In this document: positions 7,705 through 15,028 of the stretch, piece after piece
Layout: every line of letters starts with the position of its first letter
Numbering within the stretch: the first letter of the stretch is position 1
Origin: an uncultured Oscillospiraceae bacterium
GTDB taxonomy: Bacteria; Bacillota; Clostridia; Oscillospirales; Oscillospiraceae
DNA: 64,000 bases
Direction of reading: 5' to 3'
NCBI GenBank assembly: GCA_910585735.1
Contig: CAJUEU010000004.1
Coordinates: forward strand, 1 to 64,000
Notes under the pieces: generated by a model
Databases searched by the model: none
Told to the model about the DNA's origin: nothing
Seen by the model: the letters and a program-made list of their open reading frames with translations, nothing else
Made by a program: the position numbers and the translations under genes

Positions 7705-9159
7705 TTATGTTCCATTTTCTTGGCTTAAGCTCATGGGAAGGCGGATGGTGACCACACATCCACCCCCCTCGGCGTTGCCGATCAGGAGCTCTCCCCCATG
7801 GCGGCCCACGATCTCATCACACACCGCCAGACCGATCCCCGAGCCCCGGGCCTTGGAGGAGCCCTTGTAAAACTTGGTTTTCAGGTGGGGCAGCTCGTCC
7901 TCCGGCACACCGGGTCCATAGTCCCGGATGGTGATAACGGCGTCCCCCTCCTCCCGGCGGATGGCGGCGTCGATACGCTTTCCGCTGCCTCCATGCTTGG
8001 CGGCGTTGTCCATCAGATTGCAAAACACCTGACGCAGCCGCTCCGGGTCGGCCTCCATGGGAGGAAAATCCTCCTCGTCATCCTCATAATAATTGAGCTC
8101 AATGCCGTCCTTGCGGAAAAATTCCTTGTAGGTATAAACCGCGTCCTCAAATTCCGCTTTCAGGTCCACCGACTCAATGGACAGGGTAAACCGGCCGTCC
8201 TGGATCCGTGAGAATTCCAGCAGCTCCTCCACCATATTGGTGAGCCGCCGGGCCTCAGACACGATGATCCCCATGCCCTTCTTGATATCCTCCGCATCCC
8301 GGACCTCTCCGTTCTGGATGGTCTCGGCCCAGCCATTGATAGCGGTGAGCGGCGTCCGTAGCTCGTGAGACATGGAGGAGATAAACTCGTTTTTTGTCTT
8401 TTCCGCCTGGTCGATCTGGGTGGACATGTTGTTGATGGCGTCTGTCAAATCGCCAATCTCATCGTCGTTGCGCTTTTCGATCTGGATGCCGTAGCTTCCC
8501 CCGGCGATCCGCCGGGTGATCTCGGTAATCCCAGCCACCGGGTCAATGATGGAGCGTACAAAGTACAGGTTGGAGAAATAGACCAAGGCCAGGATCGCAA
8601 AGCCAATGGCCGAAGCCACCGCCACAATGAACACCATCTGCTGGTCCACCAGCCGGAGGGAGGTAACATACCGCACGGCGGATACCGCACGGCCATTTAC
8701 CAGCACAGGAGCGGTCACCGCCATGATGTGTTCCCCTGTGGAGGGGTCCGTCCCTGTCCACGGAGTGGTCTGAGGGGATTCCGGGTCCAGGGCCCCGGTA
8801 ATGTCCGGCGTCCCGGGGGAGGAATAAGCCGCCAGGCCGAAGGTGGAGAAACGGATGGTCCCGTTGGAGCCCAGAAACTGCATCTCCATACTGTCCTTGT
8901 CCTCAGGGTTGCCGTTGATGTAGCTCACCACATGCTGATAATATTCCCGCTGGGTGGCATAGTCTCCAAAAAACTCCACCGCCGACTCGGCCTTCACCTG
9001 AAGCCTGCTGGACATGGTGGTATAGTAGTAGCTGCCCAAAGCCACCGAAAAGGCCGTAATGGCAAAGAGCACGATAAGCAATACAGTACCGATCGAACTG
9101 GTCATCCAGCGGCGGCGGATGCCCTGTCGGGTCTTTTTTTGCAATTTGATAATGTCCAC
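7705..9159 (-). CDS. Sensor histidine kinase (HAMP, PhoR/VanS-like)
   Basis: Membrane sensor kinase of about 484 residues that should phosphorylate the response regulator encoded just upstream. Order: transmembrane segment near 21-44, an extracellular sensor region of about 130 residues, a second span near 175-196, HAMP, then the H-box SMSHELRTPL with the phospho-His near 265. The N-box NLMDNAAKHG and glycine boxes GSGIGLAVCDE follow. The GTG at 9157-9159 was chosen because GAGGAGG lies eight bases upstream; an in-frame upstream extension reads through a repeat-like intergenic sequence. The stimulus is unknown. Confidence 0.92.
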   Translation of the reverse strand: MDIIKLQKKTRQGIRRRWMTSSIGTVLLIVLFAITAFSVALGSYYYTTMSSRLQVKAESAVEFFGDYATQREYYQHVVSYINGNPEDKDSMEMQFLGSNGTIRFSTFGLAAYSSPGTPDITGALDPESPQTTPWTGTDPSTGEHIMAVTAPVLVNGRAVSAVRYVTSLRLVDQQMVFIVAVASAIGFAILALVYFSNLYFVRSIIDPVAGITEITRRIAGGSYGIQIEKRNDDEIGDLTDAINNMSTQIDQAEKTKNEFISSMSHELRTPLTAINGWAETIQNGEVRDAEDIKKGMGIIVSEARRLTNMVEELLEFSRIQDGRFTLSIESVDLKAEFEDAVYTYKEFFRKDGIELNYYEDDEEDFPPMEADPERLRQVFCNLMDNAAKHGGSGKRIDAAIRREEGDAVITIRDYGPGVPEDELPHLKTKFYKGSSKARGSGIGLAVCDEIVGRHGGELLIGNAEGGGCVVTIRLPMSLSQENGT

Positions 9160-9250
9160 AGCATCCACCTCCTCGTCGTCGTCGCAAGCTCCATATCCTT
9201 CGCTTTCGGGCTTTGCCCAAAAGCTCACTCATTTCGCTGCGTCTCCTCTC

Positions 9251-9276
9251 CCCGCAAAACCATTCGGTTTTGCGGG
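9251..9276. repeat. Palindromic element between response regulator and kinase genes
   Basis: CCCGCAAAAC and GTTTTGCGGG form a perfect ten-pair stem with a six-base loop. It sits in a 127-base gap that also contains GCTTTGCCCAAAAGC-like symmetry at about 9206-9224 and ends at the kinase ribosome site. There is no T-run in the direction of transcription, so it looks more like a small intergenic element or RNA-processing hairpin than a terminator. Confidence 0.5.
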
Positions 9277-9286
9277 GGCCACTTTT

Positions 9287-9976
9287 TTACGATCCCCACT
9301 TGTATCCGTAGCCCCAAACCGTATTGATAAATTTGGGATTTTGCGCGTCGTCCTCGATCTTGATGCGCAGGCGGCGGATGTTCACGTCCACGATCTTGGC
9401 TTCTCCGATATAATCCTTGCCCCACACAGTTTCCAGGATCTCCTCCCGGGGCAGCGCCTTGCCCGTATTCTCCATAAACAGCTTAATAATGGAATACTCC
9501 ACCTGGGTCAGCTTCACCTGCTGGCCGTTTTTCTCCAGGGTTCGGTTGGCAATGCTCAGCCGGAACGGCGGATAGGTGATCTCGTCGGTACTCATAATGG
9601 TCTCCCCGGTGGCCCGACGGCACAAGGCGTCGATCCGGGCGGTAAGCTCAGCGGGAGAGAAGGGCTTGGTCACATAGTCGTCCGCCCCCATCATTAGCCC
9701 GGTGACCTTGTCCATCTCCTGGGTCCGGGCGGTAAGCATGATAATGCCGATGCGCTTGTTGCTCCCCCGGATCCTCCGGCATACCTCAAAGCCATCGGTA
9801 TCAGGCAGCATCACGTCCAGAAGCGCCACATCGATATCGGGATTGTGGCGGATCTGGTCCAGGGCGTCCTGTCCCGTCCCCGCCTCAATGGTCTCATAGC
9901 CCGCCCGCTTCAGATTGATGATGATAAAGGAGCGAATGTTGGCTTCGTCCTCCAAAACCAGGATCTTTCTACTCAT
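9287..9976 (-). CDS. OmpR/PhoB-family response regulator
   Basis: DNA-binding response regulator of 229 residues. The receiver domain shows the acidic pair LEDE near the N-terminus, the phospho-acceptor Asp in LLDVMLPD (residue about 54), Thr in MLTART and Lys in TKPF. The C-terminal winged helix has VDVNIRRLRIKIE and ends in TVWGYGYKW, typical of the PhoB class. It lies 14 bases after the lipoprotein gene and before the kinase, in one transcription unit. Target genes cannot be read from the window. Confidence 0.96.
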   Translation of the reverse strand: MSRKILVLEDEANIRSFIIINLKRAGYETIEAGTGQDALDQIRHNPDIDVALLDVMLPDTDGFEVCRRIRGSNKRIGIIMLTARTQEMDKVTGLMMGADDYVTKPFSPAELTARIDALCRRATGETIMSTDEITYPPFRLSIANRTLEKNGQQVKLTQVEYSIIKLFMENTGKALPREEILETVWGKDYIGEAKIVDVNIRRLRIKIEDDAQNPKFINTVWGYGYKWGS

Positions 9977-9990
9977 TTCGTATCTCCTCC

Positions 9991-11358
9991 TCAGCTGTAC
10001 CAGTCCGTCTTAATAACGGCAAAACGCTCCTTGACCTCCTCCTCGGTAAGACCGCTGTCCCAATCGTCATGAAGCTCAGCGGCATAGATGGTATCCTCCT
10101 CTGTACCGGGAGGGGTGATGGTAAACCTGCCGGGCCGCTTGGAGCGGGAGACCCGGTTGGTCCCTGTCAGCTTGTAGACCGTCAGGAAAGGAAGTGAATC
10201 CTCCCCCTCTCTTCCAGACCAATAGGAGAAGGTCACCGCCTGCTCCCCGCCGCCGGGAAGATCGGAGCGGCTCAGGATCAGGTTTTTGCCGCTCCAGCCC
10301 TCAGGAAGAACAAAATACCAGCCATCCCGGTTGTTGTAATAGGTGTTCATGATATCCTGGGGCTGCCCGTTGGAATCAAATTGCCGCCACTGGACCAGCC
10401 AGTGGCTCACCACGCTGCCCCGCCGGGAATCCACCAGAGGGGATGGCTTTGGTACCTCCATGATCCCATCTCCATTGATGTCCCAAAGCCCAGCCTGGGT
10501 GTAGTAGCGGATGGTCTCCCCGCTTTCGTTGGTATGGCCGTCCAGCGTCACATTCTGCAGCTTGCCGTCCTTCACCACGTAGATATCGGTAATGGCTCCT
10601 CCCTCCCCATAGGTGGAGGTGGCAAAAATGGCCGGGGAACGGTCAGAGAGATACCCCACCTGGAGCGCTGTAAGATAATCGCTCTTGACCACTCCGTCCG
10701 CCCCCAGCACCGCGCCGGTGGAGAGAGGCGCGGAGCTCACAAGCGTCAGGATGCCCTCATGGTCGTAAAGCTCCACCCGGGGGGAGGCCTCCGAGGGGGT
10801 GCGGAACACCACCAGCTCCTGCTGGTTGTCCTGGTCCATGTCATAAAGCCGGTAGCTGTCGTAATCGGTGCGGAGAAGCTCAGCGATCTCGGTCCCCACC
10901 GAGTAGACCGACAGGGTCCTGGCCGAGGTGCTCATCTGCCAGGAGATCACCAGCTCCCGGTACGGGTCCTCGTCCATCTGCGCATATTCAATGCTGTTGA
11001 TCGCAGTAGCCGCTCCCTCAATGATCCCTATGGTTTGATAAGCGTCTCCCACCTGCCGGAAAATATAGACCTTCATGGGCTTTTCCTCATTGGGAAGGCG
11101 AAAAAAGGCAATGGCCTCCTGCCTGCCGTCCCCGTCCAGGTCCTGGAGCTGGACCGACTGGATCATATCCCCCGACAAGGGAGCGGCGTACTCTCCCCCC
11201 TGGTCGATGACCTGGCTGAGGCAAACCTGAAGCGCCTTGTAATCCTCAGGGGGCTGGGGAACCATGTAGAGCTCATCCACACCCCGAAAGAAGCAGCCGC
11301 TGAGCAGGAAGGACAGCCCCAATGCCAACAAAACCACCGCTATATTCCGCTTTTTCAT
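9991..11358 (-). CDS. Lipoprotein with VCBS/FG-GAP-like Asp-rich repeats
   Basis: Exported lipoprotein of 455 residues, function unknown. The N-terminus has a hydrophobic signal and lipobox LLSGC with Cys22. Three Ca-loop-like motifs, DLDGDGRQE, DMDQDNQQE and DINGDGIME, recur in strand-rich segments, as in beta-propeller FG-GAP/VCBS proteins. It is the first gene of an operon with a response regulator and a sensor kinase (14 bases to the next gene), so it may be part of the signal-sensing apparatus on the outer face of the membrane. That role is inference from position only. Confidence 0.8.
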   Translation of the reverse strand: MKKRNIAVVLLALGLSFLLSGCFFRGVDELYMVPQPPEDYKALQVCLSQVIDQGGEYAAPLSGDMIQSVQLQDLDGDGRQEAIAFFRLPNEEKPMKVYIFRQVGDAYQTIGIIEGAATAINSIEYAQMDEDPYRELVISWQMSTSARTLSVYSVGTEIAELLRTDYDSYRLYDMDQDNQQELVVFRTPSEASPRVELYDHEGILTLVSSAPLSTGAVLGADGVVKSDYLTALQVGYLSDRSPAIFATSTYGEGGAITDIYVVKDGKLQNVTLDGHTNESGETIRYYTQAGLWDINGDGIMEVPKPSPLVDSRRGSVVSHWLVQWRQFDSNGQPQDIMNTYYNNRDGWYFVLPEGWSGKNLILSRSDLPGGGEQAVTFSYWSGREGEDSLPFLTVYKLTGTNRVSRSKRPGRFTITPPGTEEDTIYAAELHDDWDSGLTEEEVKERFAVIKTDWYS

Positions 11359-11399
11359 AAGCCCCAGCCTCCTTCCGACAAAAATCTATGGTTCATTTC

Positions 11400-11408
11400 A
11401 TTATACCA
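11400..11408 (-). promoter_or_regulatory. Extended -10 promoter of the lipoprotein-regulator-kinase operon
   Basis: TGGTATAAT on the minus strand (TATAAT at 11400-11405 with an upstream TG) lies about 40 bases before the lipoprotein start. There is no good -35 at 17 bases, as is common for extended -10 promoters. Confidence 0.6.
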
Positions 11409-11531
11409 TAACAAGCGCAACAATGGTATCCTTTTTCATCAGTTTCGAGAAATTTCCTCGGTCCTGTGGCCAAGAGGCAGAAAATATGCTATGATATGCT
11501 TTGAAATCAAGCTGATACGGGAGGAAAACCG

Positions 11532-11942
11532 ATGTATATCCTTGTGATGGACGGCCAGGGCGGGGGGCTGGGCGCTCAGCTGGTAAAGGGACTCAAGGCC
11601 CGGCTGAAGGATATTCCCGTGTGGGCCGCGGGGGCCAACTCCATGGCTACCGCCGCCATGCTCCGGGCGGGCGCCGACAAAGCGGCCACCGGGGAAAACG
11701 CCTTCTGCTACCTGGCCTCTCAGGCGCCCATTCTCATGGGGCCCATTGGGCTTCTCTCCGCCAACGCCCTCATGGGGGAGATCAGCCCCAAAATGGCGGC
11801 CGCTGTGGCCGCCGCCCCGGGGCGGCGGATCCTTCTTCCCATGTCCAGCTGTGGGGTTCTGGTGGCGGGAACCGCCGGGCTCAGAATGGAGGAGCTGCTG
11901 AAGGACGCGGTGGAGCTGGCCACAAAGGAAGTGGGCCAGTGA
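11532..11942 (+). CDS. DUF3842 family protein
   Basis: Small protein of 136 residues, function unknown. It begins with a nucleotide-fold-like glycine-rich turn (DGQGGGLGAQ) and carries the family's conserved ATGENAFCY and MGPIGLLSANALMGE segments. The ATG follows GGGAGGAAAACCG. Its last codon overlaps the GTG start of the P-loop kinase gene (GTGA), so the two are probably translationally coupled. The Rossmann-like opening suggests nucleotide or cofactor binding, but no reaction is known for the family. Confidence 0.85.
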   Translation: MYILVMDGQGGGLGAQLVKGLKARLKDIPVWAAGANSMATAAMLRAGADKAATGENAFCYLASQAPILMGPIGLLSANALMGEISPKMAAAVAAAPGRRILLPMSSCGVLVAGTAGLRMEELLKDAVELATKEVGQ

Positions 11943-12541
11943 CTCCCCCCTGCTTTGTCCCCGCTCTGGAGGCCATAGAGAAGGCTCTTCTTTCCCGGGA
12001 TGAGCCTCTGGTGGTAGCGGTGGACGGGCGGTGCGCCTCAGGAAAAACCACCCTTTCCGCTCTCTGCGCCCAGGTCTTCCCGGACTGCCAGGTGTTCCAC
12101 CTGGACGACTTCTTCCTCCCCTTTGAAAAGCGCACCCCCCAGCGCCTCTCCACCCCCGGGGGCAACGTGGACCACGAGCGGGCACAGAGGGAGCTTTTCT
12201 TACCCCTCAGCCAGGGGAAGGAAGTCACCTTCTCCCGGTTCGACTGCGCTACCGGGGCTCTGGAGCCCCCCAGGACCTTTCCGCCCCGGCGGCTCTCCGT
12301 GGTGGAGGGCAGCTATTCCCACCATCCGGCCCTGGCCCCATACAGTCACCTTAGGCTCTTTCTCACCTGCTCTCCCCAGGTCCAGCTTACCCGGCTCTCA
12401 GTCCGGGCCCCGGAAAAGCTCCGGGACTTCCAGACCCGCTGGACCCCCCTGGAGGAGGCCTATTTTTCCAATTTTCACATTGAAGACCACTGTCATCTGA
12501 TCGTTGACACCACCGACTCTAAAAAGGAGGAAACTCTGTGA
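11939..12541 (+). CDS. P-loop kinase related to uridine kinase / phosphoribulokinase
   Basis: Predicted ATP-dependent kinase of 200 residues acting on a small molecule, perhaps a nucleoside. Walker A is GRCASGKTT at about 30-38. The HLDDFFLPFEKR segment corresponds to the substrate-binding Asp loop of uridine kinases, and VVEGSYSHH is the Walker B-like strand. The start is GTG, overlapping the stop of the DUF3842 gene, with AAGGAA eight bases upstream. Its end overlaps the acetyltransferase start in the same GTGA fashion. It is shorter than typical Udk, and substrate specificity is open. Confidence 0.8.
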   Translation: MTPPCFVPALEAIEKALLSRDEPLVVAVDGRCASGKTTLSALCAQVFPDCQVFHLDDFFLPFEKRTPQRLSTPGGNVDHERAQRELFLPLSQGKEVTFSRFDCATGALEPPRTFPPRRLSVVEGSYSHHPALAPYSHLRLFLTCSPQVQLTRLSVRAPEKLRDFQTRWTPLEEAYFSNFHIEDHCHLIVDTTDSKKEETL

Positions 12542-13146
12542 CGCAAAAGGAACGCATGCTCTCAGGCAGGCTATACTCTGCCGATGACGACCAGCTTCGG
12601 GCGGAGGACATAAAAAAGTGGAAGCTGGTCCGCCGCCTGAACCAAAGTACCGACCCGGAGGAGGTCCGCTCCACCCTTCGGGAGCTGCTGGGCTCCATTG
12701 GCAGGGACTTTTGGATCCAGCCGGATTTCTATTGCGACTACGGAAGCCACATCCACATTGGAGAACGGTTTTACGCCAACTATGGCTGCGTTATGCTGGA
12801 CGTATGCGACATTCGTATCGGGGACGACGTATTTTTGGCTCCCCGGGTCTCCATCTACACCGCCGCCCACCCTATTGACGCCGGGGTGCGAAATACCGGG
12901 CTGGAATACGGAAAGCCGGTGGCCATCGGCTCCTCGGTATGGATCGGGGGCAACACGGTCATCAATCCCGGAGTCACCATTGGCGACGATGTGGTCATCG
13001 GCTCAGGAAGCGTGGTCACCCGTGATATTCCCTCCCACGTAGTGGCGGCGGGCAACCCCTGCCGGGTACTGCGCCCCATCACAGAAGAGGACAAAGCCTA
13101 CTGGGAAGCCCAGGCGGCGGAATACCGCCGGGAGCAGGAGGAATAA
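12538..13146 (+). CDS. Maltose/galactoside-type O-acetyltransferase (LbH family)
   Basis: Acetyl-CoA dependent sugar O-acetyltransferase of 202 residues. The N-terminal Mac domain (MLSGRLYSADDDQL) is followed by left-handed beta-helix hexapeptide repeats from about 70 to 180. The catalytic His is expected in TAAHPID, and the typical ending AGNPCRVLRPI is present. The start is GTG after AAGGAGG, overlapping the kinase stop. Whether the neighbouring kinase and this enzyme act in one pathway cannot be decided from sequence. Confidence 0.9.
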   Translation: MTQKERMLSGRLYSADDDQLRAEDIKKWKLVRRLNQSTDPEEVRSTLRELLGSIGRDFWIQPDFYCDYGSHIHIGERFYANYGCVMLDVCDIRIGDDVFLAPRVSIYTAAHPIDAGVRNTGLEYGKPVAIGSSVWIGGNTVINPGVTIGDDVVIGSGSVVTRDIPSHVVAAGNPCRVLRPITEEDKAYWEAQAAEYRREQEE

Positions 13147-13154
13147 GGCTGGAC

Positions 13155-13183
13155 TTGACAGCCGGCCCCTCTTTTGGTACAAT
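13155..13183 (+). promoter_or_regulatory. Consensus promoter of the ECF S-component leader
   Basis: TTGACA (13155-13160), a 17-base spacer and TACAAT (13178-13183). Transcription would begin near 13190 and give a leader of about 120 bases before the ATG at 13314. Confidence 0.85.
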
Positions 13184-13189
13184 CCACCT

Positions 13190-13296
13190 ACCGAGTTCCA
13201 CCGCCACGAAGGCGTAAGAATTTATAATTTCATCCATCTCAAACCCTGTCACGAAGACGCCGCCCCAGGTCGGGGCGCTGTTTTCGTGACTTTTTT
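13190..13296 (+). promoter_or_regulatory. Untranslated leader with attenuator, possible riboswitch
   Basis: The leader runs from the predicted start to a strong terminator just before the ECF transporter ribosome site. CGCC/GGCG around ACGAA forms a small hairpin at 13202-13214. The sequence CACGAAG occurs both there and in the 5' arm of the terminator (13250-13256), so the upstream copy could pair with the terminator's 3' arm and act as antiterminator. I could not match the leader to TPP, FMN, THF, preQ1, cobalamin or T-box consensus. The ligand, if any, is unknown. Confidence 0.5.
13248..13296 (+). terminator. Attenuator hairpin before the ECF S-component gene
   Basis: GTCACGAA with inner CGCCCC pairs with GGGGCG and TTCGTGAC, followed by TTTTTT (13291-13296). 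It lies upstream of the ribosome site AAAGGAG, so it must be read through for expression. Confidence 0.8.
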
Positions 13297-13313
13297 GAAA
13301 GGAGTTCTATGCT

Positions 13314-13856
13314 ATGAATCACACATCCATCCGCCGTCTTGTAATGACCGCCCTCTGTGTGGCTTTGGGGGTGGTCCTGCCCCAGGCTCTCCATGCCGTC
13401 CCCAACGCGGGGAACGTTCTGCTTCCCATGCACATCCCTGTCCTGCTGTGCGGCCTCACCTGTTCCTGGGCCTACGGCCTGGGCTGCGGCGTACTGACCC
13501 CTCTCATGTCCCATCTTGTCACCGGCATGCCCCCCGCCGCCGTCCTTCCCGCCATGGTGTGCGAGCTGGCGGCCTACGGCCTCATCTCAGGCCTCACCGC
13601 CAAATTCATCCGCACCGGCCGCCGGGCCGCAGACATTTACATCCAGCTCATTTCCGCCATGCTCATAGGCCGGGTGATCTACGGCGTTACCAACGCCCTC
13701 ATTTTCCGGGCGGGGGCCTACTCCATGGAGGTCTTTCTCACCGCCGCCTTTGTCACCGCCCTGCCGGGCATTGTCATTCAACTGGTCCTGCTCCCCGCCC
13801 TGATCCTGATCCTGGAGAAGGCCAGGGTACTGGAGCCCACTGCCGCAAAAACTTGA
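13314..13856 (+). CDS. ECF transporter S component (vitamin or cofactor uptake)
   Basis: Membrane substrate-binding subunit of an energy-coupling-factor transporter, 180 residues with about six hydrophobic spans. It starts with a short positively charged N-terminus, and the region VLLPMHIPVLLCGL followed by GLGCGVLTPLMSHL resembles folate/pantothenate-type S components. The shared EcfA/EcfT module is not in the window, as expected for the type II arrangement. The substrate is not clear from sequence. Expression should be controlled by the leader/terminator upstream. Confidence 0.85.
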   Translation: MNHTSIRRLVMTALCVALGVVLPQALHAVPNAGNVLLPMHIPVLLCGLTCSWAYGLGCGVLTPLMSHLVTGMPPAAVLPAMVCELAAYGLISGLTAKFIRTGRRAADIYIQLISAMLIGRVIYGVTNALIFRAGAYSMEVFLTAAFVTALPGIVIQLVLLPALILILEKARVLEPTAAKT

Positions 13857-13887
13857 GGCAGGGCCCCTCCACCGCCGTCCTGCTCAC

Positions 13888-13932
13888 AATCAGAAGGGCC
13901 CCATCGGGAAACCCGATGGGGCCCTTCTGATT
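13888..13932. terminator. Bidirectional terminator between convergent genes
   Basis: CAGAAGGGCCCCATCGGG pairs perfectly with its complement around a three-base loop (13891-13908 with 13912-13929), extended by AAT/ATT. It lies between the ECF gene (+) and the hydrolase gene (-). Confidence 0.85.
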
Positions 13933-13935
13933 CCG

Positions 13936-14901
13936 TCAGTCAAATTCCCTCCAAAACTCCCGGACCACCTTCTCGTAGCCCTGGGGATCGGTAAAATAGC
14001 TCATGCCGTGGTCAGCGCCGGGGACAATGAAGAGCCGCCTGGGCCCGGCGCAGGCCAGGTAGTTTTCGTAGGTCATCTCCACCGGGACAAAGTGGTCCTC
14101 GGTGCCGTGGATGAGAAGCACTGGAAGCTTGCTGCTCTTCAGGGCTTCCGGGGTGGAATAATCGTCGGTGTCCATCTGGAGCCGATGGCGGAACAGCGTA
14201 TCCGCCATGATACTTCGGACCCCGTAGGACAGGTGAAGGTTCTTACTGGCCACGTGCTTCCAGATGGCCTGAGGGGAGGTGAAGCCGCAGTCTCCGGCAA
14301 TGCCGTGGACATTTTCGGGAAGGTCCAGCCCGGCGGCCATGAGCACCGTAGTGGCCCCCATGGATACCCCGGCCAGGTAGATCGGAAGGGCTGTGCCACA
14401 GCGGCGGTTCACCCAGTTGACCCATTCCTGCACATCGTAGCGCTCGCTGAGTCCAAAGCTCATATAGTCTCCACCGCTGTTGTTCTGGCCCCGCTGCTCA
14501 GCGTAGAGCACATTGCAGCCGTTTTTCTCCCAAAATTCCGCCATGGTGCCAAAATCCTTGGTCCAGGAGGACCGCCAGCCATGCATGGCCACGATGGTCC
14601 GCCGGGGCCTTTCGCAGGGGATAAAGTGCCCCACCAGGGTCACCCCGTCCCGGGCAGTGACGGTGACGGGCTCGCTCTCCCTGCCTTCCAGCCGGCGGGC
14701 CCCCTCCTCCAGCTCCCGAAGGAACGCATCGTTTTTCTCAATATGGGTGAGCAGATCCCCTGCCTTCTCCACCCCGTGGGGGAGCTCCCGGTCCACCGCC
14801 ACCTTCACCAGAAATCCGGTGGTGAGCCACGTCCCCAGGGAGGCCGCTCCCGCCGAGGCGGCCAGCAATCCGGCGGCCCGCAAAACCTTTTTCTCGTCCA
14901 T
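13936..14901 (-). CDS. Membrane-anchored alpha/beta hydrolase
   Basis: Predicted serine hydrolase of 321 residues. An N-terminal hydrophobic segment (AAGLLAASAGAASLG) probably anchors it in the membrane. The hydrolase core has the oxyanion region AMHGWRSSW, the nucleophile elbow GVSMGA, Asp in HGTEDHFVP and His in ADHGMSY. It resembles the YqkD/BAAT-type hydrolases of Firmicutes; substrate unknown. The ATG at 14899-14901 lies eight to nine bases after GGAAAGG; an ATG two codons earlier is too close. It is probably a single-gene unit. Confidence 0.87.
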   Translation of the reverse strand: MDEKKVLRAAGLLAASAGAASLGTWLTTGFLVKVAVDRELPHGVEKAGDLLTHIEKNDAFLRELEEGARRLEGRESEPVTVTARDGVTLVGHFIPCERPRRTIVAMHGWRSSWTKDFGTMAEFWEKNGCNVLYAEQRGQNNSGGDYMSFGLSERYDVQEWVNWVNRRCGTALPIYLAGVSMGATTVLMAAGLDLPENVHGIAGDCGFTSPQAIWKHVASKNLHLSYGVRSIMADTLFRHRLQMDTDDYSTPEALKSSKLPVLLIHGTEDHFVPVEMTYENYLACAGPRRLFIVPGADHGMSYFTDPQGYEKVVREFWREFD

Positions 14902-14969
14902 GGTCATATTCCTTTCCGTCTGTCTTGATAGGTCCGATATGCTCTGAAGTTTTCCCCATCTCATCAGGC

Positions 14970-15012
14970 AAAATCCCCGCCGGGACAGATTTTCTGTCAC
15001 AGCGGGGATTTT
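14970..15012 (-). terminator. Terminator after the P1B ATPase gene
   Basis: AAAATCCCCGC (14970-14980) pairs with GCGGGGATTTT (15002-15012), with an inner GACAG/CTGTC stem. On the minus strand the stem ends in ATTTTG, 17 bases after the ATPase stop. Confidence 0.8.
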
Positions 15013-15028
15013 GTCTGATTGATGGGGC

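Noticed and set aside
13190..13296. Known vitamin riboswitches (TPP, FMN, THF, preQ1, cobalamin) in the ECF leader
   Set aside because: None of the conserved core strings of these families is present; the leader is kept as an unassigned candidate.
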